In this document: positions 14,487 through 21,709 of the stretch, piece after piece
Layout of the letters: each line of letters starts with the position of its first letter
How positions within the stretch are numbered: the first letter of the stretch is position 1
Assembly (NCBI GenBank): GCA_038246255.1
Contig: JBBRWC010000039.1
Location: forward strand, 1 to 32,927
Origin: RI-242 sp038246255
GTDB taxonomy: Bacteria; Planctomycetota; UBA1135; GCA-002686595
Direction of reading: 5' to 3'
Length of the DNA stretch: 32,927 bases
Translations under genes and position numbers: made by a program
Notes under the pieces: model-generated
Database searches by the model: none
Told to the model about the DNA's origin: nothing
What the model saw: the letters and a program-made list of their open reading frames with translations, nothing else

Positions 14487-16846
14487 AACTCAAACACCGC
14501 ATCGGCGACTTCCGCGTGCGCGAACTGCTCGAAGAGGGCTTCCTGCAAAGCACCGGCGCCCACCGCGTTTACCGCGTCACCAAGCGCAAGCTGACGACAC
14601 CCGAGGCCGCCGCGGTGCTGGCGCGCGAGGCGGGTTTCACACCCGCCGACGTTGCGGTCGCGGGCCTCAAGGACCGTCAGGGCGTCACGATCCAACACAT
14701 GAGTTTGCCGGGCGGTGACGTGGTGCGCCTTGAGCGGCCCGAGCTGCGCATCGAGCCCATCGGATTTGCGCACGAAGCGCTGTCGAGCCGGCACAGCCTC
14801 GGCAACGCATTCGAGATCCGCGCGCGCGGCCTCAACCGCCAGGACGTTGAAGTCCTGCGCGCGAACGTCGACGGAGTGCGCGAAAACGGCGTGCCCAACT
14901 ACTTCGACGACCAGCGCTTTGGCAACCTGCGCCACGACCAGGGCTGGATCGTCCGCGACCTCTTTGCGGGGCGGCTCGACGCTGCGTTGCGCGCGATCCT
15001 CGCCACACCGCCGCGGCCCCAGGGCCACTGGCAGGCGCACCCCGAGTTTGGCGGCTTTGAGCGTGGTCTCTCCGAGCGCTGGGGCGATTGGGAGGCGTGC
15101 TTGGAACTCGCCCGTCGAACCGGCAAACACCGCTCGGTGTTCGAGCACCTCGTCGAATCGCCCCGCGACTTCGCGGGTGCGTTTCGGTTCATCGGCCAGC
15201 GTGTGCGGCTGATCCATTTGTTCGCGTGGCAATCGCACCTTTGGAACCGCGCGGTGTCGGCACTCCTGCGCGACCGACTGCCGGTGGAAGAGCGGCTCGT
15301 CGTCGATTCGCTCGAGGGTCCGCTCGTGTGTCCCACCGGCGCGTGGCCGAGTGCACTCGCGGGAGTCCACGACTTCCCGCTGCCGGCGGACGGGCTCGAG
15401 CAGGAATTGAGCGACACCGAACGCGATCTGCTCGAGGACGCGCTCGCCGAAGAACGGCTCGTGCCGGACCAGATGCGCATCCGCGACGTCGACGGGTTTG
15501 CCTTCAAGGCCGAGCGCCGTGCGTTGGTCGTGCGACCCCAGCACTTGCGGGTGCGGCCGGCGGAACCGGACACGGAAGAGCGCGGCGCTTGGAGCCTCAA
15601 AATGGGTTTTGAGTTGCCCCGCGGCGCATACGCGACGCTCGTCGTCAAGCGCCTGCTCGCACCTCCGGACGCGGCGCTCGCCGAGCGCCGTGCGGTGCGC
15701 ACGGGCGAGCTCGAACGCATTCCCGAGCGCCCCGAAGACGAGAGCCGCCGCGGTTTTGGCCGCGGGTACGGCGTCCGCCAGGGTGGAAAGGCGCCCGGGG
15801 CCGGCGGAGCGGGTCATTCCGACCGCGGCACGCGCGGGCGCGAAAGCAGCGGACGGACCGGATGGACCGACCGGGGGTCGCGCGACGGTCGCGACGGTCG
15901 CGACGGTCGCGAAGGGCGCGAAGGGCGCACGGGGGAGCGCGAGCGGCCGCGTCAGACGAACGCGCCGGCTGGGGGCGAGCGGCCGCGCTACGGACGTCCC
16001 AGCTCTCAGGCGCAACCTCCCGTGGAAGGTGAGCGCGAGCAGCGTGCGGGCGCCGTCGAGCGCGACGGGCCCCGGACTGGGGACGAGCGGCGCGGCGGCG
16101 GCTTTGGTCGCGACGAGCGCGAAAACCGCGGCACCGGCACTACCCGCGACGCGCGCGAGCGCCGCGAGACGCACGAGCGCGGTCCGGGCCAACTGGGCGG
16201 ATGGCGCCCCGGAGGGTTCCCGGGACCCGGTGCCGGTCAGGGTCGGCCCTTCGACCGCAGCCGTGGGTTTGGAGCGCGCCAGGGCGGTGGCTCCGGCGGC
16301 GAATCCCGCGGGGCGCCCCGTTGGAGTGACTCCGACCGCCCGGGCGGAGGATCGCGCGATGAGCGGCCGCGCTCCTTTGGTGGCCAGCGCGACGACCGCG
16401 GTGAAGGCCGCAGCTTCGGCGGTGGTGAGCGCCAGGGCGGCGGTGGCCGCGGGGGCGGCCATGGCGGCGGTGGATACGGCGGCGGTGGCGGCTTTGGCCG
16501 CGGTGACACCCGGGGTGGCGGCCAGTCGTCCTACGGCAGCGGTCGGCCGTCCTACGGGGGTGGCCAGGGTGGCTCTCGACCGTGGGACAAGCGCTCCGGC
16601 GACGGTCGTCCGGAAGGTGGGCGCCCCGAAGGTGGGCGCCCCGGATTTTCCCGCGGCTCCGGTCACACGGGCGGGGACCGCGGGGAACGCCGCGGCGACA
16701 ACCGCGCCGCGGGTGGCTTTGGCGGCGACCGCAAAGCTCCGCGCTGGGCGGAGGAACCCCGTCGCGACGATCGCGCTGGCTCAGGGCCCAAGCGCTACGG
16801 ACGTCGCCCCGAGGGCGACTCGCCGTCGGGCGGTACGCCCGAGTGA
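14483..16846 (+). CDS. truD: tRNA pseudouridine synthase TruD with long Gly/Arg-rich (RGG) C-terminal tail
   Basis: 787 residues. Residues 1-408 are a full TruD enzyme, which makes pseudouridine 13 in tRNA. Catalytic Asp64 lies in VAGLKDRQGVTIQ, and the second family motif is NYFDDQRFG (139-147), with Asp142 where many TruD proteins have Gly; the TRUD insertion domain follows, and GFELPRGAYATLVVKRL closes the fold. Residues 409-787 are a low-complexity tail with RGG, GGFGR, GGYGGGGGFGR and SYGSGRPSYGGG motifs, many Arg-Asp/Arg-Glu dipeptides and almost no hydrophobic residues; it is predicted to be disordered and RNA-binding by analogy with RGG tails of RNA helicases. Two in-frame repeats occur inside it. 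E. coli TruD is about 350 residues without a tail. ATG 14483 overlaps the preceding stop; a GTG at 14465 would add six residues. Confidence 0.9.
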   Translation: MKLKHRIGDFRVRELLEEGFLQSTGAHRVYRVTKRKLTTPEAAAVLAREAGFTPADVAVAGLKDRQGVTIQHMSLPGGDVVRLERPELRIEPIGFAHEALSSRHSLGNAFEIRARGLNRQDVEVLRANVDGVRENGVPNYFDDQRFGNLRHDQGWIVRDLFAGRLDAALRAILATPPRPQGHWQAHPEFGGFERGLSERWGDWEACLELARRTGKHRSVFEHLVESPRDFAGAFRFIGQRVRLIHLFAWQSHLWNRAVSALLRDRLPVEERLVVDSLEGPLVCPTGAWPSALAGVHDFPLPADGLEQELSDTERDLLEDALAEERLVPDQMRIRDVDGFAFKAERRALVVRPQHLRVRPAEPDTEERGAWSLKMGFELPRGAYATLVVKRLLAPPDAALAERRAVRTGELERIPERPEDESRRGFGRGYGVRQGGKAPGAGGAGHSDRGTRGRESSGRTGWTDRGSRDGRDGRDGREGREGRTGERERPRQTNAPAGGERPRYGRPSSQAQPPVEGEREQRAGAVERDGPRTGDERRGGGFGRDERENRGTGTTRDARERRETHERGPGQLGGWRPGGFPGPGAGQGRPFDRSRGFGARQGGGSGGESRGAPRWSDSDRPGGGSRDERPRSFGGQRDDRGEGRSFGGGERQGGGGRGGGHGGGGYGGGGGFGRGDTRGGGQSSYGSGRPSYGGGQGGSRPWDKRSGDGRPEGGRPEGGRPGFSRGSGHTGGDRGERRGDNRAAGGFGGDRKAPRWAEEPRRDDRAGSGPKRYGRRPEGDSPSGGTPE
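15881..15925 (+). repeat. 9-bp in-frame tandem repeat in truD tail (RDG/REG)
   Basis: CGCGACGGT three times (15881-15907) followed by CGCGAAGGG twice (15908-15925), encoding RDGRDGRDGREGREG. A drifted sixth unit (RTG) follows. Confidence 0.9.
16613..16642 (+). repeat. 15-bp in-frame direct repeat in truD tail (EGGRP)
   Basis: GAAGGTGGGCGCCCC occurs at 16613-16627 and 16628-16642 without a mismatch. Confidence 0.9.
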
Positions 16847-16890
16847 CGTCGCCCGGTCACCCCTGCGGCTGGTGCCCGCGCATCGGCTGC

Positions 16891-16896
16891 TAGGAT
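16891..16896 (+). promoter_or_regulatory. Possible -10 element (TAGGAT) of the MTA phosphorylase gene
   Basis: TGCTAGGATG in the 113-base gap between truD and mtaP, 63 bases before the ATG. It resembles a -10 box with an upstream TG-like extension; no -35 is evident. Confidence 0.3.
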
Positions 16897-16959
16897 GCGC
16901 CGCTCCCTCCGGCGGCGCACGCGCTCGCCGTTTGCGATCCTCCCCCCCAAACGTTCTCC

Positions 16960-17844
16960 ATGTCGAACGCCTCTTCGGAACTCGTCCTCGGTGTGATCGG
17001 AGGCTCCGGCCTGTATGCGATGGACGGTCTCGCGGACGTGCGCGAAGTCGAACTCGCCACACCGTTTGGCTCTCCGAGCGACGCGTTCGTGACCGGCGTG
17101 CTCGATGGGGTGCGCATGGTCTTCCTGCCGCGTCACGGCCGCGGCCACCGCATCAGCCCCAGCGAAATCAACTTCCGCGCGAACATCTGGGGCATGAAAC
17201 GCCTCGGCGTTTCGCGGATCATCTCCGTTTCGGCAGTGGGCTCGATGCGCGAGGACATCGCACCCGGCGATTTCGTGATGGTCGACCAGTTCATCGACCG
17301 CACGCGCCACCGCCCGGACACGTTTTTCTCGGACGGCATCGTCGCCCACGTGATGTTCGCCGACCCGGTGTGCGAGGACCTGCGGTCCGACCTGCTCGAG
17401 GCTTCACAGGGGTTGGGCGTGAAAGTGCACGACGGTGGCACCTACCTGTGCATGGAGGGCCCCCAGTTCTCCACCCGCGCCGAGTCGAAGCTCTACCGCT
17501 CCTTCGGTGTCGACGTCATCGGCATGACGAACCTCCAGGAGGCCAAGCTCGCCCGCGAAGCGGAGCTGTGCTACGCGACCGTCGCCATGGCGACCGATTA
17601 CGACTGCTGGCACGAGAGCCACGACGACGTGACCATCGAAGCCATCCTGGCCGTGATGCACAAAAACGTCGCGAACGCGCGCGAGCTCGTGCGCCGCGCA
17701 GTCCCGATTGCGGCGCGCCGGGAATCCTGCCGCCACAAGGACGCACTCAAGAATTCGATCCTGACCGCCCCCGAAGCCATCACGCCGCACGTGCGCGCGC
17801 GGCTCGGCCTCCTCATCGACAAGTACCTGCCCGCACCGAGGTAA
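16960..17844 (+). CDS. mtnP: S-methyl-5'-thioadenosine phosphorylase
   Basis: 294-residue purine nucleoside phosphorylase of the MTAP type, splitting methylthioadenosine (a by-product of polyamine and quorum-signal synthesis) with phosphate into adenine and methylthioribose 1-phosphate. Family signatures run along the protein: GVIGGSGLY at the N-terminus, the phosphate-binding LPRHGRGH, INFRANIWGMKRLGV, SAVGSMRE, CMEGPQFSTRAES, DVIGMTNLQEAKLAREAEL and ATDYDCW. The last two, with Asp residues in the ATDYDCW segment that contact the purine N7/N6, favour MTAP (adenine) over inosine/guanosine phosphorylases. Length and start (ATG 16960) match the family. The next gene starts only 6 bases after its stop, so the two are likely co-transcribed. 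Confidence 0.93.
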   Translation: MSNASSELVLGVIGGSGLYAMDGLADVREVELATPFGSPSDAFVTGVLDGVRMVFLPRHGRGHRISPSEINFRANIWGMKRLGVSRIISVSAVGSMREDIAPGDFVMVDQFIDRTRHRPDTFFSDGIVAHVMFADPVCEDLRSDLLEASQGLGVKVHDGGTYLCMEGPQFSTRAESKLYRSFGVDVIGMTNLQEAKLAREAELCYATVAMATDYDCWHESHDDVTIEAILAVMHKNVANARELVRRAVPIAARRESCRHKDALKNSILTAPEAITPHVRARLGLLIDKYLPAPR

Positions 17845-17850
17845 ACCGCC

Positions 17851-19638
17851 ATGCGAGGTTCCGCGCCCGCCGCTCCCGTGTCCTTCCCGCCCCGGCTGAT
17901 CGTGGGGCTGCTTGTGGGTGGGCTGGCGCTCGTCGTGGGGTGCCGCTCCGGCTCGCCGTCCGTGGCGGAGCTCGCCGGTGCGGTCGTGTCCGCGGAGGCG
18001 GAGTCAGCGCGGAACGCGGCGCTCGACCCGGGGCTCGCCGTGGTCGAGCTCGACGCCTACCGCGGCCCGGGTGTCGTCGGGGGCGACACCGGGCCCGCGC
18101 GCTACGTGCGCGGTTTGTCGCGCGGGTTCCGCACCGCGGAGGCGATGGCGACGCTCGAGCGCCTCGACCGCACGTACCGGTCCGCGGGCAGCCCCGAGTT
18201 CGATGGGGCGCTCGACGACATCGAAGAGGCGCTGCGCCGCGGCGGATTCGACGGTACGGATCCGCGCTTCGAGCTCCGCTGGCTCGTCGGTGCGGAGCTC
18301 GCACAGGGCTGGCAGCCGGTGCGTGCGCAGCTCGAACTGCACGGCGCCTCCGGCACGCGGGTGCTGCACGCCTTCGACGCACCGCACCAGCCCGAGCGAG
18401 TCCTGTTGCCGATCCATGCGCCGTCGGCGCGTGTGCGCGGCCCCGTGGTGCTCGCGCTCGAGGACGTCGACGAGGGCTCGGTGTTCGTCACCGAGGCGCC
18501 CGCGCGGCAGGTCGCCGACCGTGCGCGTGCAGCCGGCGCCGTCGCCGTGGTTTCCGCATCCCTAGGCGACTACAACGTCGATCCGCACGGCACCGAGAGA
18601 CACCTCGACGCGATCCAGTACCGCAAGTTGCTGCCGGGGAACACGGTTCCCGTCGCGCAGGTTTCCCAGCGCACGTTCGCGGCCATCAAAGCGGCCCTTG
18701 CCGAGGGTCCCGTGGAGCTCGCACTCGACGCTGAGGTCGAGGTGTACGAGCGCCCCCTGCGGACCCTGGTCGCCATCGTGCACGGCGGTAAACACCCTGG
18801 ACGGGCCGTCGTGGTCTGCGCGCACGTGAACGAGCCCGGAGCGAATGACAACGGCAGCGGCGTCGCGACACTCCTTGAGGGTGCGCTCGTCGTGCGCGAG
18901 GCCATTGCCGCGAACCGTTTTGCGCGCCCGGGCACCTCGCTGCTGTTCGTATTCGGCGACGAGTTCCGCCAGAGCGAAATGGTGCTGGAGCAGGGAGGCT
19001 TCGACGTCATCGCGGGCATCTCCGCCGACATGACGGGGCAATCGCTGGAGCGCACCGGCGCGATTGCGCTGCTTGAGCGCGGGCCCGATCCCGGCGCGCT
19101 CGTGTGCTTACCGCCGGACGAACACTCGACGTGGGGCCAGGGCGAAGTCGAAGAGGGCATGCTGTTCGCAAACGGCCTCGCGGTCATCGCGCGCTGCGCC
19201 ATGGTCGATGTAGGACTGTTCGAGGAGCGCGAATCGGCGCGCCCGTGGCCCAGCGCGGACCACCCCTGGGAGGGCGGCAGCGACCACGATGTGTACCTGA
19301 AGGCCGGCGTGCCCGCCGTTCTGTTCTGGCACTTCACGGACTTCACGTACCACACGAGCCTCGACCGCCCGGACATGGTTGACCCGGAAGAGATGCGGCG
19401 TACGGGCGCGGCAATCTTTTCGACGGCGCTCGCAGTTGCCAACGCGGGGCCCACAGACCTCAGCCGCTACGTCGAATCGCTGCGGGTCGAAATCGACGTG
19501 CGCGTGGCGGCTGCAGAGGCTCACGGGGATCCCCAACTCGCCACCCGCTGGCGCGAATGGGGATCGGGAGCGCGCTCGTGGCTGCGCAAGCTGTGCCTTG
19601 ACCTCGAAGTCGACGAGGCTGCGCCGCTCCTGCGTTAA
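17851..19638 (+). CDS. M28 family metallopeptidase-like lipoprotein with PA-like insert
   Basis: 595 residues. The N-terminus has a hydrophobic stretch and a lipobox (LALVVGC), so the protein should be an exported lipoprotein. Residues about 180-300 form a PA-like insert between the N-terminal region and the peptidase core. The five zinc-ligand positions of family M28 are present: His325 (CAHVNEPGANDNGSG), Asp333, Glu371 (FGDEFRQSE), Asp393 (SADMTGQ) and His501 (FTYHTSLDRPDMVDPEE). The usual HxD catalytic Asp is Asn327 here, and the usual EE pair is Asp370-Glu371, so the non-ligand catalytic residues differ from canonical aminopeptidases. Similar AHVxEPGANDN versions are known to me from other phyla, so it may be a distinct subfamily rather than a dead enzyme. 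It starts 6 bases after mtnP, and its TAA overlaps the stop of the convergent membrane-protein gene. Confidence 0.82.
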   Translation: MRGSAPAAPVSFPPRLIVGLLVGGLALVVGCRSGSPSVAELAGAVVSAEAESARNAALDPGLAVVELDAYRGPGVVGGDTGPARYVRGLSRGFRTAEAMATLERLDRTYRSAGSPEFDGALDDIEEALRRGGFDGTDPRFELRWLVGAELAQGWQPVRAQLELHGASGTRVLHAFDAPHQPERVLLPIHAPSARVRGPVVLALEDVDEGSVFVTEAPARQVADRARAAGAVAVVSASLGDYNVDPHGTERHLDAIQYRKLLPGNTVPVAQVSQRTFAAIKAALAEGPVELALDAEVEVYERPLRTLVAIVHGGKHPGRAVVVCAHVNEPGANDNGSGVATLLEGALVVREAIAANRFARPGTSLLFVFGDEFRQSEMVLEQGGFDVIAGISADMTGQSLERTGAIALLERGPDPGALVCLPPDEHSTWGQGEVEEGMLFANGLAVIARCAMVDVGLFEERESARPWPSADHPWEGGSDHDVYLKAGVPAVLFWHFTDFTYHTSLDRPDMVDPEEMRRTGAAIFSTALAVANAGPTDLSRYVESLRVEIDVRVAAAEAHGDPQLATRWREWGSGARSWLRKLCLDLEVDEAAPLLR

Positions 19639-21626
19639 CGCAGGAGCACGAACGGCTCGAGTCGCGCGTCCGGGTCGGCCGGATCGAAGCGCCACGCCGG
19701 CGGATTGCCGCGCGCTTCGATCAACACGTCGTTCGCGGCGCCAAGGTCCCGCGCGAAGACCAACACCGTGTTCGGCCGGGGGGGCGGCAGGGGGACGCGC
19801 CGCTGGGCTTCGCTCGAGTCCAGTTGCACGAAGACGATGCCCTCGACGATGCCAGCCGCCCGCGCGGCGAGCAGCGGGGCATGTTTTTCGAGCACGGCGT
19901 GCCGCGCGAGGGGGATCTGGTGTCCAAGCACCATGGCGCTCGCTCCCGCGCAACCTGCGAGCACCCACACGACGTTCCCGCGCGGACGGTTGCCCAAGAG
20001 GGTGTACACACCCGCCGCCGCGAGGATCGCAAGCGCGCCGAAGCCCTCCAGCAGGTACACGGGGCCAGCCCACGGAACTCCGTGGAAGGTCAACAGCGAA
20101 TAAAACGCGAGCAGCGCCAGGGGCGCGGCAACGGGCAGCGCACGTTGCTCGAGCGCGCGCGCTCCCAAAACGCACAGCACGAGCCCGCCCCCGAGCCCCA
20201 ACAACCACGTCGACGCACGCGCCACATTGAACGCGGAGTTGTGAACCGCGAGGTGCAGGTTCGCAAGTCCCCAAAGGTCGTCCGGCGAGAGCGTTTGCGC
20301 GTAGAGCGTGTAGCCCGTCAGCCACGGATCGCCGGTCGTCGCGCGCGAGAAAAGCGCGAGCGCCAGCGCCGCGGGGGACGCGCCCATCACCGCTGGCCAA
20401 ACAGCGCGCAGCGCGATCGTCGGCCGCGCCGCAAACGCCGCGATCAAAAGCGCCGCGCCGATCGCAACCGCGCTGCCCGGCCGGGAAAGCCCCAATCCGC
20501 CGATGCAAAGGCCGGCCGCAAGCGCCAGAAGGAGCGCCGATTGACCCTTGCGCGCGCGTCGGATCGCGTGGGCACCCGCCGCAAGCGCTGCCGCGGCGAA
20601 CGGCACCGAACTTCCGAACGCGAGGGAGGTCGAGAACGCCGCGGCGAGTGCGGGCGACAGCGCGGTGAACCATGCGGCGAGCAGCGGGGCCGGAGCGCTC
20701 ACCGCGCGCGCGAGGCTGAACGTGAGGGCCGGCAGAAAAAACGCCCCGAGGACGATGAAGAGCCGCTCGAATCCCAGCCAGCGGCCCGCTGCGAGCACGA
20801 GCGAGTGTCCCGGTGGGTACTTCGCAAAAACCCGCGGCACCGCGTCCGACCCCGGCCAAATCTGCCGCGCGGGGTGAAAGGCCTGGAACGGGGTGTGCTC
20901 AAGGTGCGTGGCGCCGGCGGCAAACAGCTCCGCCTGGAACTCGTAGGCAACACCGTCGTTGGTGACCGGGAGGCCCTCGAGCGGCCCCTGGCGCAGGGCT
21001 TCGGGAACACCGGCCGCCACTATTCCAGCGAGCACGAGTCCAAGCGCGGTGGTGCGTCCGCGCCGCTGCAGCGCGAGCCACGGCCCGCCGCGCCCTGGCC
21101 AGAGGGCGAGCACCCCCGCAAGCACGACCACAGCGCCCAGCCCCCGCAGGGCGTGCTCCACGGCCAAATAGTGCGCCGCATTGGCGGTTGCGCGGCGCGC
21201 GACAAACGCGAACAGGCCGGGATCGCACGCAAAAAAGATCGCGAGACCCAGCGCCGCGCCCCACAACCAAGCCTGCGCGCGGGGCGGTGGGCCCGCGCCC
21301 ACTGTGCCCACTGCGCCCATCGGGCTGCCAGGCGGTCGCAGTCGACGCGCGAGCAGGATCCCCACCGTGAGCGCGACCGCGAGCACGAGAATTCGCAGCG
21401 GTCCGGCGGCGAACTCGGCCGCGCGTTCGATGCTCTTTGGCCCGACCGCGCGGGTCGCCCCGAGGAAACCCCACTCAAAAAGCGCCGGATCCCCGCCCCG
21501 CGCCGGTGCTTGCCAGGACGCGCGCGCGGAGCACAACGCGGTTCCGACGGCGATGGCACAGGCGCCCGCCGCGCGCATGGCGAGGCGCCCGCGGGCGTCA
21601 GACTTGGGTGCGATCGGCGCGGTCAT
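19635..21626 (-). CDS. GT-C-like (glycosyltransferase family 39-type) integral membrane protein
   Basis: 663 residues, with some twelve or more hydrophobic segments. The first large extracytoplasmic loop carries VTNDGVAYEFQAELFAAG, the position where GT-C enzymes have the catalytic acidic residue, and a later loop has FAKYPPGHSLVLAAGRWLG (about residues 265-285), the PPG motif seen in many GT39/ArnT-like proteins. The hydrophilic C-terminus (after about residue 590) includes LFVQLDSSEA-like strand sequence and NTVLVFARDLG. The family is known for transferring sugars from polyprenyl phosphates; the acceptor is unknown. Start ATG 21626 is followed by a short polar N-terminus and the first TM helix. 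It is the second GT-C-like protein in the window; they are not close copies. Its promoter region (21627-21709) is shared with the divergent sulfatase-fold gene. Confidence 0.75.
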   Translation of the reverse strand: MTAPIAPKSDARGRLAMRAAGACAIAVGTALCSARASWQAPARGGDPALFEWGFLGATRAVGPKSIERAAEFAAGPLRILVLAVALTVGILLARRLRPPGSPMGAVGTVGAGPPPRAQAWLWGAALGLAIFFACDPGLFAFVARRATANAAHYLAVEHALRGLGAVVVLAGVLALWPGRGGPWLALQRRGRTTALGLVLAGIVAAGVPEALRQGPLEGLPVTNDGVAYEFQAELFAAGATHLEHTPFQAFHPARQIWPGSDAVPRVFAKYPPGHSLVLAAGRWLGFERLFIVLGAFFLPALTFSLARAVSAPAPLLAAWFTALSPALAAAFSTSLAFGSSVPFAAAALAAGAHAIRRARKGQSALLLALAAGLCIGGLGLSRPGSAVAIGAALLIAAFAARPTIALRAVWPAVMGASPAALALALFSRATTGDPWLTGYTLYAQTLSPDDLWGLANLHLAVHNSAFNVARASTWLLGLGGGLVLCVLGARALEQRALPVAAPLALLAFYSLLTFHGVPWAGPVYLLEGFGALAILAAAGVYTLLGNRPRGNVVWVLAGCAGASAMVLGHQIPLARHAVLEKHAPLLAARAAGIVEGIVFVQLDSSEAQRRVPLPPPRPNTVLVFARDLGAANDVLIEARGNPPAWRFDPADPDARLEPFVLLR

Positions 21627-21695
21627 GGGCGAGGGGTGGGGGCGGAGCGCGGCAAGGATGCCCCGGGCGTGGGCGGGCGGCTCGTGGTCAAACGG

Positions 21696-21701
21696 TATAG
21701 T
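21696..21701 (+). promoter_or_regulatory. -10 element (TATAGT) of sulfatase-fold gene, possibly leaderless
   Basis: CGGTATAGTTTGG is the best -10 match in the window. TATAGT ends 8 bases before ATG 21710, so transcription would begin at or within a base or two of the start codon, giving a leaderless mRNA. No Shine-Dalgarno sequence is present, and no -35 hexamer is clear. Confidence 0.4.
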
Positions 21702-21709
21702 TTGGCGCG

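Noticed and set aside
15498..18734. A very long open frame (over 1000 codons) on the plus strand, overlapping truD, mtnP and the M28 gene
   Set aside because: It is a shadow frame: it crosses three well-supported genes out of frame, its sequence is Ala/Arg/Pro-rich without domains, and GC-rich codon bias plus the Gly-rich tail suppress stops.
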